A DNA stretch of 14,456 bases from NCBI GenBank assembly GCA_003520455.1, contig DOUV01000633.1, positions 1-14,456 on the forward strand, given 5' to 3'. Positions 7,773 to 13,380 of this stretch are shown here, piece after piece. A program made the position numbers and the translations under genes. This DNA comes from Chloroflexota bacterium. Lineage in GTDB: Bacteria; Chloroflexota; Anaerolineae; Ardenticatenales; Ardenticatenaceae. Under the pieces are notes generated by a model. The model had not been told where the DNA came from, did not search any database, and was given only the letters and a program-made list of their open reading frames with translations. The number at the start of each line of letters is the position of its first letter. Position 1 is the first letter of the stretch.

Positions 7773-8207
7773 TCAATCCAGACGGCGGCGTCCCTCACCC
7801 GGTCGCTCTCGAACCTCGGGGCTCTGGCAGGCCGGGCATATCAACCGCTCCCCCTGGCCGCTGCCGTGGTTCACCTGCCAGTCATGCCCGCAGTCAGAGC
7901 AGTGCAGGCGGACGGCCGTCGCGCGCACCGTGCTGCCTTCGATGGACAGCGCCGCACCCCTCACCAGGGCCTGGACGACTTTCCGGCGCGCCTGCGTCAC
8001 CATCCGTTGGAAGGTCGATCGCGAGATGCCCATCTGGTGGGCGGCCTCCTCCTGGTGGTGCTCCTCCAGGTCGGCCAGGCGTAGCGCTTCGAGTTCCTCG
8101 GCGAGCAGGGTGATGCGATCGAGCGACTCCAGCGGAACTCCGACCGGCTTGTAAATTGCGGCTTGCGGTTCAGTACGCAACCGGCGACGCTTACGAGGAC
8201 GCGGCAT
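7773..8207 (-). CDS. DUF134 family helix-turn-helix regulator with C-terminal zinc ribbon
   Basis: A predicted DNA-binding protein (COG1342/DUF134), 144 aa from ATG 8207. MPRPRKRRRL and IYKPVGVPL at the N-terminus and ELEALRLADLEEHHQEEAAH with MGISRSTFQRMV (about 37-70) form the family's sigma-70 region-4-like helix-turn-helix. A zinc ribbon follows, with Cys103/Cys106 (CSDC) and Cys124/Cys127 (CPAC). An upstream in-frame ATG (8258) would add 17 low-complexity residues, and the MPRPRK start is the family norm. GGGAGG and AGGAGG sit just before the start. It overlaps the preceding small gene by 17 nt, so the two form an operon. The palindrome in their shared promoter is a natural candidate operator (inference). 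No ligand is known to me. Confidence 0.88.
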   Translation of the reverse strand: MPRPRKRRRLRTEPQAAIYKPVGVPLESLDRITLLAEELEALRLADLEEHHQEEAAHQMGISRSTFQRMVTQARRKVVQALVRGAALSIEGSTVRATAVRLHCSDCGHDWQVNHGSGQGERLICPACQSPEVRERPGEGRRRLD

Positions 8208-8463
8208 CCTCCTCGGCCTCCCGCCTCCTTTGCTCTCTGTGCCGTCGCCGGCCGCCACCTTCTTCGCTGCGGCGCTCCCCGCTGCCGCGCGGAAGAATCA
8301 CAACCTCAGCGCCGACCGCCGCGGCGATGGCATCGAGCTCGGCCTTGCGCAGGTGAGGCCGGAAAAACTTCAAGTCACGCTCCTGGACGCCAACCACGGC
8401 AAATCGAGGCCGACCTGCACCCGCGCCGATATGCCGGCGCTCCCGCACAAAAATCTTCGCCAC
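8191..8463 (-). CDS. Small conserved-looking protein paired with the DUF134 regulator
   Basis: 90 aa from GTG 8463, with a strong AAAGGAG 8 nt upstream that decides the start. The first ~60 residues (AKIFVRERRHIGAGAGRPRF, then VVGVQERDLKFF, HLRKAELDAIAAAVGAEVVILPRG) look like a compact alpha/beta domain. I recall similar short proteins beside DUF134 genes, but know of no assigned function. The remaining ~30 residues are a charged Arg/Glu/Gly tail, probably disordered, encoded by the GC-rich stretch that overlaps the DUF134 start. Its place as first gene of the palindrome-controlled operon suggests a shared job with the regulator. No cysteines or membrane segments are present. Confidence 0.78.
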   Translation of the reverse strand: MAKIFVRERRHIGAGAGRPRFAVVGVQERDLKFFRPHLRKAELDAIAAAVGAEVVILPRGSGERRSEEGGGRRRHREQRRREAEEDAASS

Positions 8464-8485
8464 GGTTCCAGCTCCTTTCTCGAGC

Positions 8486-8511
8486 AAGTTTTGGGTATAT
8501 GCCCAAAACTT
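8486..8511. promoter_or_regulatory. Near-perfect 26-bp palindromic operator upstream of the DUF134 operon
   Basis: Arms 8486-8498 and 8499-8511 match as reverse complements at 12 of 13 positions (core TTTTGGG-TATATG-CCCAAAA). It covers the likely -10/transcription start region of the minus-strand promoter and ends 22 bp before the GTG start. This is a classic position for a repressor. Autoregulation by the DUF134 protein is the simplest inference. Confidence 0.75.
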
Positions 8512-8535
8512 ATCCTAAAAAAGGGGCCGTGTCAA
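8507..8535 (-). promoter_or_regulatory. Sigma70-type promoter of the DUF134 operon
   Basis: Minus strand: a perfect -35 TTGACA (8535-8530). The -10 is TAAGTT (8512-8507, 17-bp spacer) or GATAAG (8514-8509, 15-bp spacer). Both -10 options overlap the 26-bp palindrome. Confidence 0.6.
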
Positions 8536-8639
8536 CTGTCCAGGTGCGACGCACCCCGTCCTCTGGCGCAGAGGGTAGGCGCCTCGAGCGACAGGTTGAC
8601 GGCGAAGTGGCGCGGGATTGAGGGGAGAGCTGCGAATTA

Positions 8640-9371
8640 TCAGTAGAGAATCTCACCTGTGACAAAGGCGGTCGTGCGCGGGTCGCTGGGGTGTTGGAAG
8701 AAGCGCTCGGTGGGCGCGACCTCGACCAGTTGCCCTTCCAGAAGCAGAGCCGTACGGTGGGCGAGGCGACGGGCCTGGAAGACATTGTGGGTCACGATGA
8801 CGATGGTGGTGCCCCGCACCTCGTTCTCGACGCGAATCATGCGCTCGATGATGGCGATATTCGCCGGGTCGAGGTTGGCAGTTGGCTCGTCCAGGAGCAG
8901 CGCGCGCGGCTTGAGAACCAGCGCCCGTGCCAGGGCCACACGCTGCATCTCGCCGCCGGAAAGGACGTGGGCCGGCGCATCGGCCAGGTGATCCAGGCCA
9001 AGGTCGTCGAGGAGGCGTACCATAGTTGGGGTGCTGTTCCTTTCGCCCCGGAGGCGCAGGCCATAGACCACGTTCTCCATGACCGAGCGACTGAGCAGGA
9101 CCGGCCGCTGGAAGACGGTCGTCACTTCGCGTCGCACGGCCAGGGATGGACCGGGTGGGTAGGGCACGGAGGCGCCCCGATAGCGGAGGTCGCCGCTGTC
9201 CGGGGCCTCCAGGAAGTTCAACAGGCGCAGGAGGGTGCTTTTGCCGGCCCCACTCGGTCCAACCAGCGCCAGCACCTCGCCCGGCATGACCGCCAGATGC
9301 TCGATGTCCACCACGGTCCGCTGCCTGTATTGCTTTGTGACACCGTTGAGCTCGTAGAGCGGCCCTGTCAT
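8640..9371 (-). CDS. tupC: Tungstate ABC transporter ATP-binding protein
   Basis: The cytoplasmic ATPase that powers tungstate (possibly molybdate) import with TupB and TupA. 243 aa with a complete nucleotide-binding domain: Walker A GPSGAGKST 38-46, Q-loop Gln88 (VFQRP), signature LSGGEMQR 137-144, Walker B ALLLDEP 157-163, D-loop NLD and switch His195. There is no C-terminal TOBE/Mop regulatory domain as found in ModC, consistent with the shorter Tup type. ATG 9371 overlaps the permease stop as ATGA, indicating translational coupling. It is the last gene of the minus operon; no convincing terminator was seen between its stop and the DUF134 promoter. The tungstate call rests on the neighbouring TupA/TupB types, since ATPases alone do not show the substrate. 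Confidence 0.9.
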   Translation of the reverse strand: MTGPLYELNGVTKQYRQRTVVDIEHLAVMPGEVLALVGPSGAGKSTLLRLLNFLEAPDSGDLRYRGASVPYPPGPSLAVRREVTTVFQRPVLLSRSVMENVVYGLRLRGERNSTPTMVRLLDDLGLDHLADAPAHVLSGGEMQRVALARALVLKPRALLLDEPTANLDPANIAIIERMIRVENEVRGTTIVIVTHNVFQARRLAHRTALLLEGQLVEVAPTERFFQHPSDPRTTAFVTGEILY

Positions 9372-10114
9372 ACGTTTTCCCGCCCCTGGAGACGCATCAT
9401 GGCTACATTCGCAATGAACGAGAGGCCAAGTAGGATAATCCCGAGCGCTAGCGCGAGTGCGAAATCTCCCTGCCTTGTTTCGAGAACGATGGCCGTCGTC
9501 AGCACCCGCGTGCTGTGCTCGATGTTGCCACCGACCAACATCACTGCACCCACCTCGGAGATGATGCTGCCGAAGCCGGCGATGATCGCCACGATCACGC
9601 CCAGGCGCGCCTCGAGCAGGAGCGCCCAGGTGGCTTGTACGGGGGTGGCACCGAGTGCCAACAGCTGCTGGCGCAGGGCCGGGTCTACCCCCATCACGGC
9701 CGCCATCGTAAAGCCGGCTACCAATGGGAAGGCGATGATCGTCTGAGCCGCAACCATCGCCGTGGGGGTGAAGAGCCAGCCGAAGGCACCGAGGGGGCCG
9801 CTGCGTGAGAGCAGCAGGTAGACGAACAGGCCGATGACGACCGGCGGGAAGCCCATCCCGGTGTAGAGGAAGGCCAAGACGACTGGCCGCCCGACAAAGC
9901 GCTTCAGGCCAAGGAAGGCACCAACGGGAATACCGACCAGCGTACTGATGGCCAGCGCCACGCCTGAGACGCGCAATGAGAGGCCGATAATCTCGAGCAG
10001 GGCCGAATCGGCGGCGAGAATCAGGCGGATTGCCTCGCGCAGGGCGTCAAGGATAGTATCCACATCAAAAACCAGAGGTTTGACCGCCTCAGGCGGCGTA
10101 GATGCGTGTGCCAA
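9368..10114 (-). CDS. tupB: Tungstate ABC transporter permease
   Basis: The inner-membrane channel of the TupABC importer. It has about five to six hydrophobic segments (for example VSGVALAISTLVGIPVGAFL, VVLAFLYTGMGFPPVVIGLF, VIVAIIAGFGSIISEVGAVM). The coupling-helix region LGATPVQATWALLLEARLGV matches the EAA loop that docks on TupC, and GFPPVVIGLFVYLLLSRSGPLG is typical of the TupB group. The start is uncertain. TTG 10114 (248 aa) has GGAG 6 nt upstream and overlaps the storage-protein gene by 26 nt. GTG 10063 (231 aa) begins just before the conserved-looking DTILDALREAIRLIL but lacks a clear ribosome site. The stop overlaps tupC by 4 nt. Confidence 0.9.
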   Translation of the reverse strand: MAHASTPPEAVKPLVFDVDTILDALREAIRLILAADSALLEIIGLSLRVSGVALAISTLVGIPVGAFLGLKRFVGRPVVLAFLYTGMGFPPVVIGLFVYLLLSRSGPLGAFGWLFTPTAMVAAQTIIAFPLVAGFTMAAVMGVDPALRQQLLALGATPVQATWALLLEARLGVIVAIIAGFGSIISEVGAVMLVGGNIEHSTRVLTTAIVLETRQGDFALALALGIILLGLSFIANVAMMRLQGRENV

Positions 10115-10916
10115 CGTGCTCTCCGGCCAGCGCGCGGGCCACGTTGCCCCGTTCCAGCCCGTTCACGATGAACACCTCCCGCAGGCTGCGCGCGTCGCGC
10201 AGACTCTCCAGCATCGTCCGCTCGACGGCCAGATCGTTCAGGTCGCGGGCGAGCAACTCGTTGACCTCGATCTCCGGAATGAAGCTGGCCGTTGGGTCCT
10301 TCTTGGGATCGGCAGTGTAAAGCCCGCGTTCGTCCTTGATGAGCAGGCAGCGCTCGGCGCCCATCACCTCGGCAAGCAAGAATGCACCCACATCGGTGCG
10401 GTGGGGTGGAATACGCCCCACGGCGGGTGGACGCTCGAAGAGACCGTACGGCGGCATGGCGTGGACCACGGGGATGCTTCCGAGCGCCATATACGTGGCC
10501 AGTTTGGGGAGATCGTCGTGGCCGATTTTGATCCCACCCCGCTGGCTGAGCAGGAAGGACACCATCAACGAGTTCTGCTCACTGATACTGGAACCCAAGC
10601 GCGCCAGCACGCCAGTGGGCATGCCGAGGTCGGTGGCGATGGCGTAGGCGTGGCGCGCCCGCGTCCCCCCGCCGGTAGCGAGAAGGATCTTGTGCGACTG
10701 CCGGGCCTCTACCAGCTCGTCCAGGATGGGGAGCAAGGCCGCTGCGCCCCGGTCGATGATGCTCTGCCCCCCGATCTTGACCACCTTGAGGTCTGGCATG
10801 GGCCGGTAGACCGGGCCACTGTCGGTGCTCGCCAGGAGGGCCTTATCCATGAGCGACTCGCCCATCAGGGGCGAGGTGATGTGCAGCCGTCCACTGGGAT
10901 CCCGCTGGAGGGTCAT
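10089..10916 (-). CDS. Molybdenum storage protein subunit-like (MosA/MosB-type amino acid kinase fold)
   Basis: Related to the alpha/beta subunits of the Azotobacter molybdenum storage protein, which use ATP to deposit molybdate or tungstate as polyoxometalate clusters inside a hexameric cage. 275 aa, the size of MosA/MosB. UMP-kinase-like motifs: KIGGQS 47-52, ATGGGTRARH 80-89, GMPTGVLA 98-105. MoSto-like stretches: FERPPAVGRIPPHRTDVGAF 160-179, KDERGLYTADPKKDP 194-208, ARDLNDLAVERTMLE and GEHVGTRI near the end. The start is ATG 10916 with AAGGA about 10 nt upstream. Only one subunit gene is present, so a homo-oligomer is implied. Sitting inside a tup operon between regulator and permease, storage of tungstate/molybdate is strongly suggested over nucleotide kinase activity. 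Confidence 0.88.
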   Translation of the reverse strand: MTLQRDPSGRLHITSPLMGESLMDKALLASTDSGPVYRPMPDLKVVKIGGQSIIDRGAAALLPILDELVEARQSHKILLATGGGTRARHAYAIATDLGMPTGVLARLGSSISEQNSLMVSFLLSQRGGIKIGHDDLPKLATYMALGSIPVVHAMPPYGLFERPPAVGRIPPHRTDVGAFLLAEVMGAERCLLIKDERGLYTADPKKDPTASFIPEIEVNELLARDLNDLAVERTMLESLRDARSLREVFIVNGLERGNVARALAGEHVGTRIYAA

Positions 10917-11022
10917 AGAATCCGATCCTTTTCAATCGTGGCACTGCGAGCGCGAACGTAGCCTCGTAGGGAGTCTGGCATTCTGCAGCGCGATACCTGA
11001 GCCCGGTGGCCGCCCCAATCGC

Positions 11023-12117
11023 TCACTCGCTCCACGCGATGCGGCCGGTCTCGGCCGTGTCATACCCACCGAGCGCGCCGATCGCCGCCTTTGCCTCACC
11101 GCTGGCCAGCCACACCGCCAGGGCCTGGACCGAAGCCCGCTCCCATGTCGAGGCCGGGATGATCAAGTCGTAGCGCTCGTTGGTCAGGGAGACGAAACCC
11201 AGCCCATACGCGCGCGCAGCGGCTTCGATTCCCGGCCCGACATCGGCCCGGCCCTCGGCGACTGTGCGCGCGACATCCGTTTCCGTTGGCATTTCCAGGT
11301 CATGGCCGGGAAGGGAACGCGGGTCCACACCGGCGCGTCGCAGGACCGCCTCCACCCACACGCGCGTCCCGGCACCCCGCTGCCGATTGACGAAGCGCAG
11401 GTCACGTCGAGGCAAGTCGGCCAGGGTGGTGATGGCGTTGGGATTCCCGGGGGGAACCATGAGGCCGAGGCGTCGATGCGCCAGAGTCAGGACGGCCACC
11501 CGCTCACCCGGCAGGAGGCGCCGGACAAAAGGGAGATTGTACGTGTCGCTCTCCTCGTCCCAGAGGTGGCTCCCGGCGAGATCGGCCTCGCCTCGCCCCA
11601 GCGCCATCAAACCGGCCAGACTCCCGACGAACCTGATCTCCAGAGCCTCGCGCGGTGCCGTCTCCCCGAACCACGTCGCGATCAAGGCCAGAGCCAGGTC
11701 GTGGCTCCCGGCAAAGCGAAGGATGTGGGATGGGGCCGACCGGGGCTGATAGTCCACCGCCCGCCAACGATCCAGCGCCAGGTGCAAAGCCTGCTCCACC
11801 TCAGTGGGAGAAAAGCCCGCCGTCAGGGACTCGAGGAGAAACCGCTCGGCCTGGTGGACCAGCATCGCCCGGCGCAGCGGCGATTCCTCCTCGGGCGAGA
11901 GGGTGCCGGCGACATGCGTGCCCCGCCCCGGCCGGCTGATCACTAAGCCCTGCCGCGCCAGTTCCTGGTAGGCCCGCTGGACCGTGCCGGGGGTGCACTG
12001 CCAGCGATCGGTCATCTCGCGGATAGAGGGAAGGCGGTCGCCTGGCTGAAGCGTCCCCTGGAGAATCTCCTGGCGGATCGACTCGGCGATCTGGGAGTAG
12101 AGAAATGCCTTATCCAT
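11023..12117 (-). CDS. GntR-type DNA-binding domain fused to a PBP-like oxyanion-binding domain (predicted W/Mo sensor)
   Basis: A predicted one-component transcription regulator of 364 aa without signal peptide. Residues 1-72 are a GntR winged helix (QIAESIRQEILQGTLQPGDR, LPSIREM, TPGTVQRAYQELARQGLV, then the wing RPGRGTHVAG). Residues ~132-325 resemble the PBP_like domain (PF12727) seen in some molybdenum-related proteins: RFAGSHD 134-140, FVGSLAGLMALGRGEADLAG 163-182, NRQRGAGTR 244-252, ADVGPGIEAAARAYGLGFV. This is the fold of oxyanion-binding lipoproteins turned into an intracellular sensor. It is the gene before the storage protein and shares the operon with tupB/tupC. Tungstate or molybdate as effector is inferred from context. 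Its operator is probably the direct repeat at 13261-13281. Confidence 0.88.
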   Translation of the reverse strand: MDKAFLYSQIAESIRQEILQGTLQPGDRLPSIREMTDRWQCTPGTVQRAYQELARQGLVISRPGRGTHVAGTLSPEEESPLRRAMLVHQAERFLLESLTAGFSPTEVEQALHLALDRWRAVDYQPRSAPSHILRFAGSHDLALALIATWFGETAPREALEIRFVGSLAGLMALGRGEADLAGSHLWDEESDTYNLPFVRRLLPGERVAVLTLAHRRLGLMVPPGNPNAITTLADLPRRDLRFVNRQRGAGTRVWVEAVLRRAGVDPRSLPGHDLEMPTETDVARTVAEGRADVGPGIEAAARAYGLGFVSLTNERYDLIIPASTWERASVQALAVWLASGEAKAAIGALGGYDTAETGRIAWSE

Positions 12118-12133
12118 CAGAGCACGCTTCCCA

Positions 12134-12268
12134 TCACGAGCACGAAGCGGGGTACCCGGCCGTGAGCAGAACTGTCTCCTCCAGGCCCTCGTGATCGGGG
12201 AGCTTGAGCGGCCAGCGGAGGGACGCAGCTCGCCTCACTGCTGCGTCCTCCAGGCCCGACAGAAGCAC
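12134..12268 (-). CDS. Candidate 44-codon small ORF (or UAG-separated extension of the TiaS-like gene)
   Basis: In the 175-bp gap between the TiaS-like stop and the regulator start, the frame of the TiaS-like gene continues open after its TAG for 52 codons to a TGA, with GC-rich third positions (about 77%). Within it, GTG 12268 is preceded by AGGAG at a 6-nt spacing, giving a 44-aa product beginning LLSGLEDAAVRRAASLRWPL. No family is recognised. Alternatives: a C-terminal tail cut off by a recent nonsense mutation, stop-codon readthrough, or non-coding DNA. Confidence 0.3.
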   Translation of the reverse strand: MLLSGLEDAAVRRAASLRWPLKLPDHEGLEETVLLTAGYPASCS

Positions 12269-12292
12269 CGCTTGCTCCTGAATAGCCAGGTC

Positions 12293-13033
12293 CTACCGGG
12301 CAAATTGCTTGACGACATCTCGGGCGAGAACCTGCCACTCATACTGGTCTTCACCGTGAGCCTCCTCCACCAGAAGAATGGCGCGGCCTTCGCGCAACAC
12401 CGGCCGCGTCCATTCGCTGAGGGCAATGCGGGCATCGAACGGGACCGCGATCCCGTCGAGCCGCCGGATCTCCTCGATGCCGGTCGCCTCGTACAACTGC
12501 CCCGGCGTGTAAACGCCGCGCACATTGCGGATACCCGGGAGCCAGAGAAAGCGCCCGTCGTTGCCGCCCGCGCGGAGGCCAACCGCCGCCAATGCCCCGA
12601 TCACGCCAGCGCCGGTGCCGGCGAGCCCCTCGAGCACCAGACCTTCGCGCTGGGCCAACTCAAACGCATCGATGCTGGTCAGCACCTGGTCCTTGGCCAA
12701 CTCCCCAAAGTTCCGAACCGATGCTCCGGCACGGTCCAAGGGGGTGATGCAGAGCCCCGGGTCAGAGCCCGGGGCGCTCACCTGCAACAAGTAGCGCCGG
12801 CAGGTCTCGACAAGCGCCGCCCACTCGCCCTCGGACCTCTCGACAAGGAGGCAGGCCGAACTATTGTGGGACGTGTAGGGGATCCGGGGATCCACCAGGA
12901 GTTGGTGGCGGGTGATCCCGTGGATGCGACCGAGTCCCTCGGTGGCGAGGAGCGCCCCCAGGTGCCTCGCCCGAAACCCCGTCCCACGAGTTTCGAGATT
13001 GTCGGTATCGTCAATCCCGATCAGAACGCGCAT
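12293..13033 (-). CDS. TiaS-like protein (ATP-dependent tRNA-Ile2 agmatinylcytidine synthetase core homologue)
   Basis: 246 aa, related to the N-terminal half of archaeal TiaS, which attaches agmatine to C34 of tRNA-Ile. The kinase-domain hallmark is present: VLIGIDDTDNLETRGTGFRA (3-22) with acidic residues Asp8, Asp9 and Asp11. So are PYTSHNSSACLLV (52-64) and the ferredoxin-like-domain segment GTGAGVIGALAAVGL (139-153). The OB-fold and zinc-ribbon parts that help TiaS hold tRNA are absent. Bacteria normally use TilS/lysidine for this tRNA, so a different substrate is likely. The start is ATG 13033 with AAGGTG 7 nt upstream, inside the end of orf78 (23-nt overlap). Its place between orf78 and the W/Mo regulator suggests a role in metal-oxyanion or cofactor chemistry; this is inference. 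Confidence 0.82.
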   Translation of the reverse strand: MRVLIGIDDTDNLETRGTGFRARHLGALLATEGLGRIHGITRHQLLVDPRIPYTSHNSSACLLVERSEGEWAALVETCRRYLLQVSAPGSDPGLCITPLDRAGASVRNFGELAKDQVLTSIDAFELAQREGLVLEGLAGTGAGVIGALAAVGLRAGGNDGRFLWLPGIRNVRGVYTPGQLYEATGIEEIRRLDGIAVPFDARIALSEWTRPVLREGRAILLVEEAHGEDQYEWQVLARDVVKQFAR

Positions 13034-13247
13034 CTTGTTTCACCTTGATCGTGATGATCTCTTTCACCGGCTGTTCTTTCGGTACCGCCGGCGCTATGAG
13101 CTTCACGGTTCCACGATTGGTCCCGTCAAGGATGGTCCCGGCCTGAATCTCGGCCCCGTCATGTGTTCGGTTGGCAATCGGCGCACCGTGCAGATCGTCC
13201 GTCGGAGTGCGGCTGCCCCCACCGACGCCAGCAGGGGGAAAGTTCAT
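13011..13247 (-). CDS. orf78, unrecognised small first gene of the tungstate operon
   Basis: 78 aa from ATG 13247. I do not recognise a family. The first ~20 residues are Gly/Pro-rich and may be non-native. From about residue 20 the text is coding-like: HGAPIANRTHDGAEIQAGTI, then LDGTNRGTVKLIAP and KEQPVKEIITIKVKQ, suggesting a small beta-rich domain. It overlaps the TiaS-like gene by 23 nt, whose ribosome site lies in its last codons. The start falls about 20 nt after the predicted transcription start of the minus promoter. No strong Shine-Dalgarno precedes the ATG, so the start could be internal. No Mop/TOBE molybdate-binding signature was found. Confidence 0.5.
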   Translation of the reverse strand: MNFPPAGVGGGSRTPTDDLHGAPIANRTHDGAEIQAGTILDGTNRGTVKLIAPAVPKEQPVKEIITIKVKQDARSDRD

Positions 13248-13248
13248 T

Positions 13249-13277
13249 TTGACCGATGCAACTATACAGTTTACTAT
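13249..13277 (+). promoter_or_regulatory. Predicted tupA promoter overlapping the opposing promoter
   Basis: Plus strand: -35 TTGACC (13249-13254, 5/6), 17-bp spacer, -10 TACTAT (13272-13277, 4/6). The start would be near 13284, giving a tupA leader of about 97 nt. It occupies almost the same bases as the minus-strand promoter. Confidence 0.45.
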
Positions 13278-13281
13278 ACAG
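13261..13281. promoter_or_regulatory. Direct repeat ACTATACAG-TTT-ACTATACAG, candidate shared operator
   Basis: Two identical 9-mers (13261-13269 and 13273-13281) with a 12-bp period. They lie across the -10 of the minus operon promoter and the spacer/-10 of the predicted tupA promoter, so one bound regulator could control both directions. The GntR/PBP fusion regulator of this operon is the obvious candidate. Confidence 0.6.
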
Positions 13282-13300
13282 CGTTGTGATCAGCCGTCAA
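13273..13300 (-). promoter_or_regulatory. Promoter of the orf78-tupC operon
   Basis: Minus strand: -35 TTGACG (13300-13295), 16-bp spacer, -10 TATAGT (13278-13273); each box matches the sigma70 consensus at 5 of 6. The start would be near 13266, about 20 nt before the orf78 ATG. Confidence 0.6.
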
Positions 13301-13352
13301 ATCGAGCGGACTCATCGGCTCGCCTGAGGGCGAGCCGGCCGGGTCATTTGAC
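13296..13352 (+). other. Structured tupA leader: nested stems
   Basis: An inner hairpin with a perfect 9-bp stem (CGGCTCGCC 13316-13324 / GGCGAGCCG 13329-13337) and a TGAG tetraloop. A 7-bp outer helix (GTCAAAT 13296-13302 / ATTTGAC 13346-13352) could close around it. It is located in the untranslated leader, 28 nt before the tupA start. It does not match a riboswitch I can name. Confidence 0.4.
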
Positions 13353-13380
13353 TCCCATTCTGAATCCTCGTGAGGGCACT

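Noticed and set aside
7088..7798. 236-codon minus frame over the alaX-like gene
   Set aside because: Antisense to a gene with intact HXXXH/CXXXH zinc motifs; no recognisable domain in the minus translation.
8543..8555. GGTGC-GAC-GCACC hairpin near the end of tupC as terminator
   Set aside because: The stem is only 5 bp with no T-run and sits just upstream of the DUF134 -35; too weak to call.
12117..12338. 73-codon minus frame ending in a TGATG overlap with the regulator start
   Set aside because: The overlap looks attractive, but codon third positions are GC-poor compared with neighbours, the protein is Gly/Ser/Arg/Pro-rich, and it would overlap the TiaS-like gene end. The alternative frame (12134-12268) is more coding-like.
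13171..13380. 70-residue N-terminal extension of TupA from an upstream ATG
   Set aside because: It would place the lipoprotein signal internally and run through both predicted promoters. ATG 13381 has a ribosome site and a perfect lipobox N-terminus.
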